Source: Aliishimia sp039978895 (GTDB taxonomy: Bacteria; Pseudomonadota; Alphaproteobacteria; Rhodobacterales; Rhodobacteraceae). From it: a DNA stretch of 64,000 bases. The position numbers and the translations under genes are program-made. A model generated the notes under the pieces. That model had not been told where the DNA came from. It was given only the letters and a program-made list of their open reading frames with translations, and did no database searches. Below, piece after piece: positions 43,514-52,966 of the stretch (positions are counted from its first letter, which is position 1; every line of letters starts with the position of its first letter). The DNA lies in assembly GCA_039978895.1 (NCBI GenBank), contig JBDWAL010000005.1, positions 90,160 through 154,159 of the forward strand. Reading direction: 5' to 3'.

Positions 43514-44332
43514 TTATCCGTCGATCCGTGCGGCCATGATCGCAATGGCCTTTTGGTATACTCCGGCCGCATTCCACGCTTGGATCGCTTTGAAATTGGG
43601 CTGGCCTTCTTGATACCCTTTGCCCGGTTTCCAACCTTTTTGGCGCAGAAAATTCGCCGTGGATGCCATTGCATCCGTTACATTATAGAAATCAACACGG
43701 CCATTTCCATCCGCGTCCACACCGTAGGCCAGCGCATTGCCCGGTAGGAACTGCGTATGACCCAATTCACCATGTTTGGCACCTTTTGTGGTCGTGGTGA
43801 TCGCGCCCTGATCCACAAGTTTCAACGCCCCAATGGCGTGCGGGCGAAAGAAGTCGCTGCGGCGGCAATCATAGGTCAAAGTAACAATCGCAGACACGAC
43901 GGCGCTGTCGCCCATGAAGCCACCAAAGCCTGTCTCCATTCCATGGATGGCCAAAAGAACACCAGCAGGAACGCCGTATTGCCGTTCCAAAGAGGCAAAG
44001 AAGTCAGCATTGCGCGCCTTGCGTTTGCGACCTTGCGACACAATCGTATCCGCACCGCGTACCTTCATGAACTTGTCTAAAGAATAGCGGAATGATTTCT
44101 GGTTACGGTCCGCGGCAATCGTCCGAGTGGCATAAGAGGAGGATGCGAGGGCATCTAGACCGCGCCGTTTTACGCCTGCTTTGCGGGCTTCTTTTGCAAA
44201 GCCTTTCTTCCACGCCGTAAATCCGGATCCATCATTGCCACAGCTGGCAGCCAATCCGGCCGCCGGTAGCGACAGCGCACAAAATGCGACCAACAGGCAG
44301 GTCTTCATAGACAGGCTTGAACGGGACTTCAT
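43514..44332 (-). CDS. lytic murein transglycosylase (MltB-like)
   Basis: 272 residues. A signal peptide (about 1-28, cut near AAGLAA) precedes an SLT_2 domain that cleaves peptidoglycan between MurNAc and GlcNAc. Catalytic Glu lies in IHGMETGFGGF, and the LGHTQFLPGNALAYGVDADGNGRVDFYN region (given in part) is typical. The C-terminal peptidoglycan-binding domain of larger family members is absent. Not a lipoprotein as far as I can see. Start at the second Met is preferred for the signal. Confidence 0.88.
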   Translation of the reverse strand: MKSRSSLSMKTCLLVAFCALSLPAAGLAASCGNDGSGFTAWKKGFAKEARKAGVKRRGLDALASSSYATRTIAADRNQKSFRYSLDKFMKVRGADTIVSQGRKRKARNADFFASLERQYGVPAGVLLAIHGMETGFGGFMGDSAVVSAIVTLTYDCRRSDFFRPHAIGALKLVDQGAITTTTKGAKHGELGHTQFLPGNALAYGVDADGNGRVDFYNVTDAMASTANFLRQKGWKPGKGYQEGQPNFKAIQAWNAAGVYQKAIAIMAARIDG

Positions 44333-44403
44333 AGCAGGCACTCCTTGCACTTTACGCGTGCGAGTGTGCCATTATGGATTGCTTAGGCCAAGGGGCTTTA
44401 CGT

Positions 44404-45834
44404 TTAGTCCGACAAAGCCGCGAGTTGCGTTATCGGGGCAAGTGCTTTGGACGTTATCGCTGCGTGGGTTTGGGTTGTGACATCGTACCCCCCCGTGAAG
44501 TCCGCATATGGGTTGGCCCAAGTGAGCAATCCCGCGATGATCGCGATACCCGTTGAGCGCACGCGAGAGTCCATAGGGACTGTTTCGCAACGATCGACCA
44601 TCCATCCCAATAAGCTCACGCGCGGGGCTTTCCCTGCTTCGTTTTGAGGGGCTGGTTTGGGGGCGCTCGCAATGGCCAACTTGGCGGCTTGCGACGTTGA
44701 TTGATCGACGGGTCGCAATTGGTTGGGTGACACGGCATCTCGCTTAGATTGCGGTTTGGTGACAATGTTGGTCAGACTGGATGTGTTCGCGACAGGGGCT
44801 GGTTTTTGAACGACGGGCTCGGCTAGCTTTGCGGGCTCTGGATCCGCAACCTTTGCTTTTCGCAAACTCGCAAGAGCGCGCGCACCAAAGGGGCGTTTGG
44901 CGTCTTTTGTTGCGTCCACTTCTAGGGGTGTGCCTGCCGAGGCCGAAGCATCGTCAGATGCGATGACCACTTTTTTGGCGCGATCCTTGTAGAAAGATAA
45001 AACAATGCTGCCGTCAGGGGTGTCGTCATTGGCCGCATCCATGTGGACGTAAAGCGACCACTTTTTGCTGGGACTAAGAACATCACCGTGTTTGAGCGTA
45101 ACCTTGCCAGCCCGGTTGGCCTTGAACAGCGTGGTAAGCAAAGTGACAGAGGTCGACAAAGGAACTGCGCGGGGTATGCCCTCCAGTTCAATGGGAGGAC
45201 CCGAAAGATGATGCGGATTCTTTAGGCGCAATTCGTATGTTTCGCGGCCATGGCTGTCCAATGCGATATCGGTTGGAACCGGATGCAACAGAAGGGTCAC
45301 AGGAACGTCTTGCGATGCAGCGGATTTCAAATCTTCGGGGGATAGCATCCGATCTGATGGTGCGAAATGCAAAGCCAAGAAGCCTGCATGCTGCGCGATG
45401 AATTGAGACGTCAAATGTAGTGCTTTTAGCTTCAAATCAGCGTCGCATGTGCTCACAGAGCCAAACTCTTGCATGATTTTGCGCGCTTCGGGCGGGAGCG
45501 GTGCACTGCCATCACCGATTTCGATGTTCAAATGCGCATGATGGTTTTGTGCGACGTGCTCGTATTCAAAGCGGTTCAACGAATTGATCGGTGAGCTTAC
45601 AGCGTCTGCGAACCGCGCAGAGGGCGCGACATGATCTTTAAAAGAAATCATGATGTGAAAAGCTTCACATGACAGCAGCCACCAATCGTCGTGCGATAGT
45701 GGGCTTTTTGTCAGATAACATCCCGGGGTTGTTTCGAATCGAGCGTTGAGCGCATCCAAAAGATCAGTGTGAAGCGGCTCAGGGCGAGCATAAAAAAGTG
45801 CTGTTGCTTCAACATTATAGATGGTCTCTGTCAT
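44404..45834 (-). CDS. uncharacterised protein with long disordered C-terminal part
   Basis: 476 residues. The N-terminal part (about 1-200) looks folded, with Tyr/Phe-rich strands (NVEATALFYARPEP, CYLTKSPLSHDDWWLLSCEAFHIMI; given in part). A middle segment (200-310) follows, then an Ala/Pro/Lys-rich disordered linker (about 310-420) and a hydrophobic segment near the C-terminus (STGIAIIAGLLTWANP). A C-terminal membrane anchor is possible. I do not recognise a family; probably lineage-specific. Confidence 0.75.
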   Translation of the reverse strand: MTETIYNVEATALFYARPEPLHTDLLDALNARFETTPGCYLTKSPLSHDDWWLLSCEAFHIMISFKDHVAPSARFADAVSSPINSLNRFEYEHVAQNHHAHLNIEIGDGSAPLPPEARKIMQEFGSVSTCDADLKLKALHLTSQFIAQHAGFLALHFAPSDRMLSPEDLKSAASQDVPVTLLLHPVPTDIALDSHGRETYELRLKNPHHLSGPPIELEGIPRAVPLSTSVTLLTTLFKANRAGKVTLKHGDVLSPSKKWSLYVHMDAANDDTPDGSIVLSFYKDRAKKVVIASDDASASAGTPLEVDATKDAKRPFGARALASLRKAKVADPEPAKLAEPVVQKPAPVANTSSLTNIVTKPQSKRDAVSPNQLRPVDQSTSQAAKLAIASAPKPAPQNEAGKAPRVSLLGWMVDRCETVPMDSRVRSTGIAIIAGLLTWANPYADFTGGYDVTTQTHAAITSKALAPITQLAALSD

Positions 45835-46026
45835 GCCGTCATTTCCCACGTAAGGTATCGATTGTTACCCGAGTTTTCGTTGCGGTTTGAGGCTTGATTA
45901 AGGCGCGGGCGCGGCTTTCGAAAGGTTAACTGGCTCGTACTTTTCCCCATGCATAACGGGTCACAAGTGCCAATCGGGCAGGATTACACGCTCACGTTGT
46001 CTTTTTAAGAAGTTGGGGTGCGAGCC

Positions 46027-46281
46027 TTACAAAGGCAGGGCGCCGCCAGACATTGTTGCGAAGATCTGATCAAAGAATAATCCGATGGTCATCGCTATGA
46101 CAAACAAGACAGCCACGGGTAAAACCAGCTTAATGCCGTTGAACCCACCGTTCGCGCCAATGTCCAATGACATAGGGTGCTCATCGACCATTCCTTCTGC
46201 CGCCATAAGAGACGTCGGCGGCACTGTGTGCTTGGCTTCAATCTTAGCAATGCGGGCGGCGAAATCGGCTTGATCTGGCAT
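46027..46281 (-). CDS. small membrane protein, unknown
   Basis: 84 residues. A cytoplasmic N-terminal half (FAARIAKIEAKHTVPPTS) looks like a short coiled coil, and one membrane helix lies at about 50-71 (VLPVAVLFVIAMTIGLFF). It could be an accessory subunit or a regulator of an unknown complex. No family recognised. Confidence 0.7.
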   Translation of the reverse strand: MPDQADFAARIAKIEAKHTVPPTSLMAAEGMVDEHPMSLDIGANGGFNGIKLVLPVAVLFVIAMTIGLFFDQIFATMSGGALPL

Positions 46282-46548
46282 ATTGTCCTCTGACGTTTAG
46301 TCTAAGTTGAGTCAGGGCGTAATTCGCCAAGATGACAAAATGTAGACGGGACATGGGCAAAGCGAGGGCTTTTATATCGGAAGAGTAGGATGGAGGAGGT
46401 CAAACGCCGCTGGCGTGAATGGATCTCAAATACACGCTTCGGTGGAGTATCCATTGATATTCAGTGCGTTGCATGGCGCTTTTGCGATTTTTGCTGGACG
46501 GGTTTCACCCTGATTGGCATAATTTTCGCATATAAGAGGAGAGCAATT

Positions 46549-47214
46549 TTGCAATTAATAAAAATGGCCAGTTTAGTTCTAGCCGGAAGCCTTAGCCTGC
46601 CAGTTGCAAGCCAAGCCGCCACATTGAAAGTGGTGTTCCAACAAGCAACCGTGTCCAGCGGCATCGCCGAGCCGCGCAAAAGCGAACGCCCGCGTTTGAC
46701 AATGTGGTTTGCGAACTCTGATGTAACCGGCCCATTTACACAATTCGTAGGCAGTGATCTTGTTCAGCACCTATGGGAGTTCACTGATGGTTGGGGTGAG
46801 GATTCACAGGTCGCTACCCTCGGTTTGTTTGATTCATCCGTTCTAGGCGCAGACACATTGACCGTCGGCATTTCGACAATCGGTGGGTTGAACCAAACGC
46901 TGGCCGTGTTTGATTCCGGCGGATCAGCGCAATTTAGGGCGCAATTTATTGAGGATGCGACAGGTTCGACAGGACAGCAGGTTCTGAGCGGCTTTCGCGA
47001 CACTGCGGGACGTTTCACTATAACGGCTGATCTGAACAAAGACGGCGTTCAGGACGTTGTGTCCGCGCGGATGAACCAAGTGACAACAGAAACCGAATTC
47101 AATCAGATAGCGACATCAATTGCGGCGCCTGTGCCACTGCCAGCAGGATTGCCAATGGTGCTGAGTGGATTGGCGATCTTTGGATTGATGAAGCGTCAAC
47201 GTACACGCAGCTAA
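46549..47214 (+). CDS. exported protein with VPLPA-CTERM sorting signal
   Basis: 221 residues from a TTG start with AGAGGAGAG seven bases upstream, which also gives a proper signal peptide (LIKMASLVLAGSLSLPVASQA, given in part). The C-terminus has VPLPAGLP, a hydrophobic helix and KRQRTRS (about 195-221), the PEP-CTERM/VPLPA-CTERM signal for exosortase handling in Gram-negative bacteria. The middle is a beta-rich domain without a family match. No exosortase is in the window, so the processing enzyme lies elsewhere. Likely surface or matrix protein. Confidence 0.8.
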   Translation: MQLIKMASLVLAGSLSLPVASQAATLKVVFQQATVSSGIAEPRKSERPRLTMWFANSDVTGPFTQFVGSDLVQHLWEFTDGWGEDSQVATLGLFDSSVLGADTLTVGISTIGGLNQTLAVFDSGGSAQFRAQFIEDATGSTGQQVLSGFRDTAGRFTITADLNKDGVQDVVSARMNQVTTETEFNQIATSIAAPVPLPAGLPMVLSGLAIFGLMKRQRTRS

Positions 47215-47239
47215 ATGCAAATGTAATAGTAGAAAAACG

Positions 47240-47269
47240 AAAAGGGCGCCCGTTTGGAGCGCCCTTTTT
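47240..47269. terminator. bidirectional terminator between VPLPA-CTERM gene and glnA
   Basis: AAAAGGGCGC (47240-47249) pairs with GCGCCCTTTT (47259-47268) around a 9-base loop. T-rich runs follow on the plus strand and on the minus strand, so it serves both convergent genes. Confidence 0.85.
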
Positions 47270-47372
47270 ATCTTCTCTGATGTCACACTCAACTTGCTGT
47301 CGGGGGGGGCCGCCCATCGCCTTAGGCGTCAGGCGGGTCCTTAGACCGCGCGCGTGTTGCGCAAAGTCGACA

Positions 47373-48779
47373 TTAGCAGCTGTAGTACATCCCGTATTCC
47401 ACTGGGTGGGGGGTGTGCTCGTAAGTTTCGATTTCTTCCATCTTAAGGTCGATATAACCTTCGATCTGGTCTTTGGTGAACACGTCACCGGCCAGCAAGA
47501 AGTCCATATCCGCTTTGAGCTCTTCCATAGCTTCGCGCAAGGAACCACAGACGGTTGGGATATCCGCAAGCTCTTCCGGAGGAAGGTCATACAAGTTCTT
47601 GTCCATGGCTTCGCCGGGGTCGATCTTGCTTTTGATGCCGTCAAGGCCAGCCATCAAAAGAGCTGCAAAGCACAGGTAAGGGTTCGCCGCTGGATCTGGG
47701 AAACGCGCTTCAACGCGCTTGGCTTTCGGGCTTTCCGTCCATGGAATACGAACACAGCCAGACCGGTTGCGTGCAGAATATGCGCGCAGAACGGGGGCTT
47801 CGAAGCCAGGGATCAAACGTTTGTAAGAGTTTGTCGCAGGATTCGTGAAGGCATTAAGAGCTTTCGCGTGGGACAAGATACCGCCGATGAAATACAGCGC
47901 TTCTTGGGACAAGTCCGCATACTTATCGCCTGCAAAGACGGGTTTGCCATCTTTCCAAATCGACATGTTCACGTGCATGCCGGTTCCGTTATCACCAGCG
48001 ATCGGCTTGGGCATGAATGTCGCGGATTTTCCGTATGCGTGTGCCACGTTGTGGATCACGTATTTGTATTTTTGCAGCTCATCTGCTTGCTTCGTCAGGC
48101 TGTCAAAAATCAAGCCAAGTTCGTGCTGACAGGACGCCACTTCGTGGTGATGTTTGTCCACTTTCATGCCAAGGCGCTTCATTGTCGAAAGCATCTCGGA
48201 GCGCAGGTCTTGAGCTTCGTCGATTGGGTTCACTGGGAAATAGCCGCCCTTGATCCCGGGACGGTGGCCCATGTTGCCCATTTCGTATTCTGTGTCGGTG
48301 TTCCAGCTCGCGTCGGTCGCATCAACTTCGTACGATACTTTGTTGATCGTGTTGGAGAAACGAACATCGTCAAACAAGAAGAATTCAGCTTCGGGCCCCA
48401 TGTAGGCCACATCGCCGATTCCTGTTGACTTCAGGTATGCTTCTGCTTTTTGCGCAGTGCCACGTGGGTCACGGTCATACGCTTCGCCGGTGTCGGGCTC
48501 AACGACTGAGCAATGCACGCAGACAGTTTTTTCCGCATAGAACGGATCAATGTAAGCGCTATCTGTGTCAGGCATCAACTTCATGTCGGATGCTTCGATG
48601 GATTTCCAGCCAGCAATTGAGGAGCCGTCAAACATGAAGCCTTCCTCAAGGAAATCTTCGTCCACTTGATCAGACATCACAGTAACGTGCTGCAACTTGC
48701 CGCGCGGGTCTGTGAAACGGATATCTACGTATTCGATATCCTCGTCTTTGATCATCTTGAGCAAGTCTGTTGTGCTCAT
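47373..48779 (-). CDS. glnA: glutamine synthetase type I GlnA
   Basis: Ammonia assimilation enzyme, 468 residues, class I-beta dodecamer. Metal and substrate signatures include FMFDGSSIAGWKSI, the PKPIAGDNGTGMHVN block and the adenylylation Tyr at residue 397 (NLYDLPPEE), so it is controlled by GlnE. It follows glnB by 56 bases on the same strand, the standard glnBA operon. Confidence 0.97.
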   Translation of the reverse strand: MSTTDLLKMIKDEDIEYVDIRFTDPRGKLQHVTVMSDQVDEDFLEEGFMFDGSSIAGWKSIEASDMKLMPDTDSAYIDPFYAEKTVCVHCSVVEPDTGEAYDRDPRGTAQKAEAYLKSTGIGDVAYMGPEAEFFLFDDVRFSNTINKVSYEVDATDASWNTDTEYEMGNMGHRPGIKGGYFPVNPIDEAQDLRSEMLSTMKRLGMKVDKHHHEVASCQHELGLIFDSLTKQADELQKYKYVIHNVAHAYGKSATFMPKPIAGDNGTGMHVNMSIWKDGKPVFAGDKYADLSQEALYFIGGILSHAKALNAFTNPATNSYKRLIPGFEAPVLRAYSARNRSGCVRIPWTESPKAKRVEARFPDPAANPYLCFAALLMAGLDGIKSKIDPGEAMDKNLYDLPPEELADIPTVCGSLREAMEELKADMDFLLAGDVFTKDQIEGYIDLKMEEIETYEHTPHPVEYGMYYSC

Positions 48780-48835
48780 GTTACTTCCCCTCTCATAGGT
48801 TTTTAATTTGGGTATTGTTGGAAAACGCGCTTCGA

Positions 48836-49174
48836 TTACAGCGCGTCAGAATCAGTTTCGCCAGTGCGGATGCGGATCGCTTGCTCCACGGTAGAGACGA
48901 AGATCTTGCCATCACCGATTTTCTCGGTCTTGGCGGCGTTTACGATGGCTTCGATGGCGGCATCAGTCTGATCATCATCCAAAACCACTTCAATTTTCAC
49001 TTTGGGCAGAAAATCAACGACATACTCAGCGCCGCGGTACAATTCTGTATGACCTTTTTGGCGGCCAAACCCTTTGACTTCAACAACGGACAACCCCTGT
49101 ACCCCAACGTCCTGAAGAGCTTCTTTCACTTCATCCAATTTGAACGGTTTGATGATCGCTTCGATCTTTTTCAT
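48836..49174 (-). CDS. glnB: nitrogen regulatory protein P-II GlnB
   Basis: 112-residue trimeric signal protein. It carries the uridylylation site Tyr51 in the T-loop (GHTELYRGAEYVVDF) and the effector-binding TGETDSDAL-type C-terminus. The partner of GlnA adenylylation control through GlnD/GlnE. Upstream, no perfect NtrC site was found. Confidence 0.97.
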   Translation of the reverse strand: MKKIEAIIKPFKLDEVKEALQDVGVQGLSVVEVKGFGRQKGHTELYRGAEYVVDFLPKVKIEVVLDDDQTDAAIEAIVNAAKTEKIGDGKIFVSTVEQAIRIRTGETDSDAL

Positions 49175-49337
49175 GGGGGCCTCCTCGCCGCGTAGTTCGC
49201 AAACGGCAGATCACTTCTATATCGGGGCGTCCATGGGATAGGGTGATCAAGGTGCTATGCAAGCGGGATTCCTTTTGGCGATGTCAAAAAATAGGCGCTT
49301 TGCATAAAAAATAAGCGAAATTGAATCGTGAGGTGAA

Positions 49338-50963
49338 ATGCAACTTTTAACAGCAAGCCAAATGCGCAAAATCGAGCAAGCGGCAATCGCACGAGGCGAA
49401 GCAACTGGGCTCGAATTAATGGAAAAGGCTGGGCAGGGCGTCGTGGACGCTATTTTCGCGCATTGGCCTGAAATCGCGACTGTTGAAAGCACTAACGTAG
49501 ATTTTTCTCAACAGAGCAAAGTGAAAGCGCGGCAAGCTTTAGTGCTATGCGGACCGGGTCATAATGGCGGTGATGGGTTTGTTGTGGCGCGACTGCTGGC
49601 TGTGCTTGGTTGGCAAGTGCAGGTGTTCCTTTTCGGTAATGCCGACCGCTTGCCAAAGGACGCAAGAGTAACCTTTGAGCGTTGGAATGCGATCGGTGAC
49701 GTGCACGCGTGGGATGATCCCGCGATAGAAGCAATGATCGAGCGGGGGCAGCATGATCTGATTATCGACGCGCTTTTTGGCATAGGATTAACGAGGGCGA
49801 TGCCAAAGCAGTTGGAACGGACGCGTCAGGCAATCACTACACAGGTTACAACTAGCCCTTCGTTAACGCGGTATCAAAAATATGTGGCTATCGACATGCC
49901 AAGCGGACTTTGCGCGGAGTCCGGGGCCGATTTTGGTGCGTGTCCAGCTGATCTGACTGTGACGTTTCACGCGCCAAAGCTGGGGCACTACCTTTTGCAT
50001 CACGGACAAAATGGGGGTGGTCCGGGCATGTGTGGCGCGCTTCGGGTCGCTGATATTGGGTTAGATCACGAAAACGATGCATCTTTTACGACGATGGCCA
50101 GTCCTCACCGGAACTTAACAGCTAAGTTCTCCAATTTGCACAAGTACTCGCACGGTCACGCATTTGTCTTATCGGGCGGCTCCGGGCAAACCGGGGCTGC
50201 TCGTTTGGCCGCGCGCGGTGCCTTACGTGTCGGTGCGGGCCTTGTGACACTCGGCGTTCCACCAAACGCACAATTGGAAGTCGCCTGTCACGTGACCGCA
50301 ATCATGGTGCGACGCGTCCCGGATGCACCCAAGTTGGAGCACATACTTTTAGACGCGCGGTTAAATGCGCTTTGTGTTGGGCCTGGTTTCGGAACCGGTG
50401 CGGCGCAACAAGAGCTCATTGGCGCTGCGTTAGACAGCAAGCGACCCATCGTATTGGATGCGGACGCATTGTCTGTACTTCGGTTCGATCAAGACGCTGC
50501 GCTGGCAGGAAAGTTGCACAAAAATTGCGTGTTAACGCCGCATGATGGGGAGTTTCGCCGCATGTTTCCCGATTTAGCTGCGAAGATGAGGGTGCAGCTC
50601 GAAACTGGTCCCGCATATTCTAAGGTTGACGCAACGCGGGACGCTGCCGAGCGCGCGGGGTGCGTTGTTTTGTTCAAGGGGCCTGATACCGTAATCGCGG
50701 ACCAAGACGGATCATGCATCGTGCATGGTGCGTTTTATGGACGGGATGCACCATGGCTTGCGACCGCTGGTTCAGGGGATGTCTTAGCCGGGTTCATTGC
50801 TGGATTAATGGCTCGCGGTATCAAGCCGATACAGGCAGCGGAAACCGCTGCTTGGCTGCATGTCGAATGCGCACGTAGTTTTGGCCCCGGTTTAATTGCA
50901 GAGGATTTGCCTGAGCAAGTGCCGGCTGTATTGCGGGGATTGCAAAATGCGTGGGCGGGGTAA
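49338..50963 (+). CDS. nnr: bifunctional NAD(P)HX epimerase/dehydratase (Nnr)
   Basis: 541-residue repair enzyme. The N-terminal half (about 1-225) is a YjeF_N epimerase with ALVLCGPGHNGGDGFVVARLL (given in part); the C-terminal half (about 260-530) is an ADP-dependent NAD(P)HX dehydratase of the ribokinase-like fold with VLTPHDGEFRRMFP, and the ATP-type GSGDVLAGFIAG loop. It repairs damaged NADH and NADPH hydrates. Divergent from glnB. Confidence 0.93.
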   Translation: MQLLTASQMRKIEQAAIARGEATGLELMEKAGQGVVDAIFAHWPEIATVESTNVDFSQQSKVKARQALVLCGPGHNGGDGFVVARLLAVLGWQVQVFLFGNADRLPKDARVTFERWNAIGDVHAWDDPAIEAMIERGQHDLIIDALFGIGLTRAMPKQLERTRQAITTQVTTSPSLTRYQKYVAIDMPSGLCAESGADFGACPADLTVTFHAPKLGHYLLHHGQNGGGPGMCGALRVADIGLDHENDASFTTMASPHRNLTAKFSNLHKYSHGHAFVLSGGSGQTGAARLAARGALRVGAGLVTLGVPPNAQLEVACHVTAIMVRRVPDAPKLEHILLDARLNALCVGPGFGTGAAQQELIGAALDSKRPIVLDADALSVLRFDQDAALAGKLHKNCVLTPHDGEFRRMFPDLAAKMRVQLETGPAYSKVDATRDAAERAGCVVLFKGPDTVIADQDGSCIVHGAFYGRDAPWLATAGSGDVLAGFIAGLMARGIKPIQAAETAAWLHVECARSFGPGLIAEDLPEQVPAVLRGLQNAWAG

Positions 50964-50983
50964 CAAGTCCCCGCCGAGCGTTT

Positions 50984-51490
50984 TTATGCAACGGCGCGGT
51001 GGGGCGTGTTCACCTCTGCGCTCGTGCCGAGTTCTAAACCTCCCGCGTAGATTACGCGCGGGCGATCAAATGCGAGCCGGAACAACGTCAGCCTGCGAGG
51101 ACCCATGTCGATGATGAACTCGTCATCCACCAACCAAGACGCGCTCGCCATGGCCTGACTTTGACCAAATAAAGCGCGTGCGCGCCAATCTCGGATCAAC
51201 ACGGGCTGGTCTGCGGGAAGAACGGCGTCCTCTGTTGGGCCATTAGATCCAAAACAATTTGCGGTAAATTTGATGCCACGCGTTGCATAGGCTTCGGATT
51301 GAATTGCCATCAATGGCAACATCCCACCATTGCGGGTCACAAGACGATCACCAGTGGATAGATACTCCACTGGTATTGTTCCATCTGCTGTCAATATGCT
51401 CGTACCCACGGGTATCCCGTGGCACAAAGAATGCGCGTTCTGCGAGTCTTTGGACTCATCAAAGACGCGCCCGACCGTTTTCGGTTTCAT
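50984..51490 (-). CDS. stand-alone Hint domain protein
   Basis: 168 residues of the Hint_2 (hedgehog/intein-like) family abundant in Rhodobacteraceae. It has the GIPVGTSILTADGTIPVEYL strand (given in part), GDRLVTRNGG and a C-terminal ASWLVDDEFIID region. The nucleophilic Cys of inteins is not present at its usual place, so it is unlikely to splice; a role in secreted or surface protein processing is unknown. Monocistronic. Confidence 0.82.
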   Translation of the reverse strand: MKPKTVGRVFDESKDSQNAHSLCHGIPVGTSILTADGTIPVEYLSTGDRLVTRNGGMLPLMAIQSEAYATRGIKFTANCFGSNGPTEDAVLPADQPVLIRDWRARALFGQSQAMASASWLVDDEFIIDMGPRRLTLFRLAFDRPRVIYAGGLELGTSAEVNTPHRAVA

Positions 51491-51645
51491 GGGCGTCTCA
51501 CTGTATTGCCTACCTCTTAGATGGCCAAGATTACCTTAGATCGCGTTAAAGTCTCGCGCCTTTCAGAAAAATCGCACCGCCAGCGTGAAAATGTTGTATT
51601 TTTCCCTCGCACCTTTCCACAAGGTTTGCTAAAGCCCACGTCGAT

Positions 51646-51729
51646 GCGGGTGTGGCGGAATTGGTAGACGCACCAGATTTAGGTTCTGGCGCCTTTGGCG
51701 TGGGGGTTCGAGTCCCTTCACCCGCACCA
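51646..51729 (+). tRNA. tRNA-Leu (TAG)
   Basis: 84 bases with encoded CCA (51727-51729). Acceptor GCGGGTG pairs with CACCCGC, the anticodon stem CCAGA/TCTGG encloses the loop TTTAGGT (anticodon TAG), and a long variable arm marks a class II tRNA. The IS110 relic lies downstream. Confidence 0.95.
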
Positions 51730-51909
51730 CTTTTCTTTTTTATCTAAATAATTTCAATTTCTTAAATATCCATTGGGATCAGTGGACCTGCTGCCAACCC
51801 CATCTTGAGGACTTGATACCAAAGGCCGTTCGTCTACTCATTAAACGTTTTTTAGAGCTAACTCTGTAATTGGCGTAGCAATACTCGGGCATGGCAGCGG
51901 CCTTACAGC

Positions 51910-52315
51910 TTGCCGCCAGTGTTCGCAGAGATTGTGGCCGAATTGAAAGGTGAGTTGTCTGAATTGGGGGGCAAATCCGTCATTGGCTGCCGTCCAAACA
52001 GAAGTAGGTTCGGACATGAAACGCTACTTCGCTCGGAAAAGCATCCAATTCTGAAGACCGTATCTTACCGACCTTCCACAGCGCTTCGTCGAGGTAGGTG
52101 AGGGTTATAGTACAGGGCGAAACTTGGCCGCATGGTTGAGCTTGGTCTCCCGACAAATCATAACCGGTGGCAAAGCCTAGCTCATTGTCATCTCAAAACA
52201 GGGTAAAGGGTATTTGCGCAAACTCTTCATTCATGGTACAGGAACGGTTTTTCATCTGGTACGAGACAGAAACGCGCAGATCACAAAATGGTTCGATAGC
52301 CGCACGGCCATTTGA
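51910..52315 (+). pseudogene. IS110-family transposase relic
   Basis: Frame one (from 51910) reads LPPVFAEIVAELKGELSEL, the helical segment typical of IS110 transposases before the C-terminal Transposase_20 domain. It then shifts to another frame that reads VGEGYSTGRNLAAWLSLVSR (52094-52153), QIITGGKA, a TAG (52178-52180), then VISKQGKGYLRKLFIHG, matching the IS110 pattern of GRDLAAWLGLVPRQ, TGGK, ISKQGNRYLRKLLIHG. So a frameshift and an internal stop have killed it; the N-terminal DEDD domain is absent. It lies 180 bases from tRNA-Leu. Confidence 0.75.
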
Positions 52316-52966
52316 TTGTTTCAAACCGAGCAAATCAGCGAAAGACTGAATGAGGCGCACATCATCATGAAGCATTCCGCTTGATTTGGTCATTTCCTTC
52401 GTGAAAGCAGTGCTCGTTTGTCGTTGATTTAGATGCTCAGAAGGGATGCGTCGATTGATTTTACAACACTCAAGTCTGCTATCAAAAGCACGTCACCAAT
52501 GCCGGCCTTGGCCAATGCCGCGCCATCTGGGCCCGCGATGAGTGGCGAAAGGCGAGATGATATTGCTCAAAGACGATGGCTGCGAAAGTCCCGCAACTTT
52601 GGGTTCGCGTAAAACAGTTTGAATATCCGTTTTATTGTTGGTTCAAATGTGTGCGCTTACTTGGAAAGCGACCGACCTGAAGAAGCCAAAGTTTCAGAGC
52701 CCGGCAACGCGCCTCACTGTTTGGAATGACATGATTGTGCGCATTCCGCGATTGTCGGAGTTCGAAGAGCAAAGGGATTTCTGTGGCAACCGCAACTTTT
52801 CAGATCAAACCGGTGCACTTGTGCTTAAGCGGTGTCTGACAGCTGTTTCAAAGCCTTCCACTCTGCAATCGGGTTCGCAGAAAACGCAATTTTCTAGTTC
52901 AGAAACCTACATTTGGCTGCAGTATCCTTTTTAAGATTGGCAAACAGACGCAAGTACTTTGTTCGC
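52316..52966. other. gene-poor region after the IS110 relic
   Basis: About 650 bases with no recognised gene. A 60-codon open frame at 52432-52614 and a 99-codon frame at 52635-52934 have no domain or good ribosome-binding site. This could be decayed mobile or phage DNA linked to the IS110 relic. Confidence 0.5.

Noticed and set aside
49175..49337. NtrC site before glnB
   Set aside because: Only half-site resemblance (GCACC) was found; no paired site or sigma-54 promoter.
52193..52393. 66-codon minus-strand frame near tRNA-Leu
   Set aside because: It lies opposite the IS110 transposase relic, which explains the sequence better.
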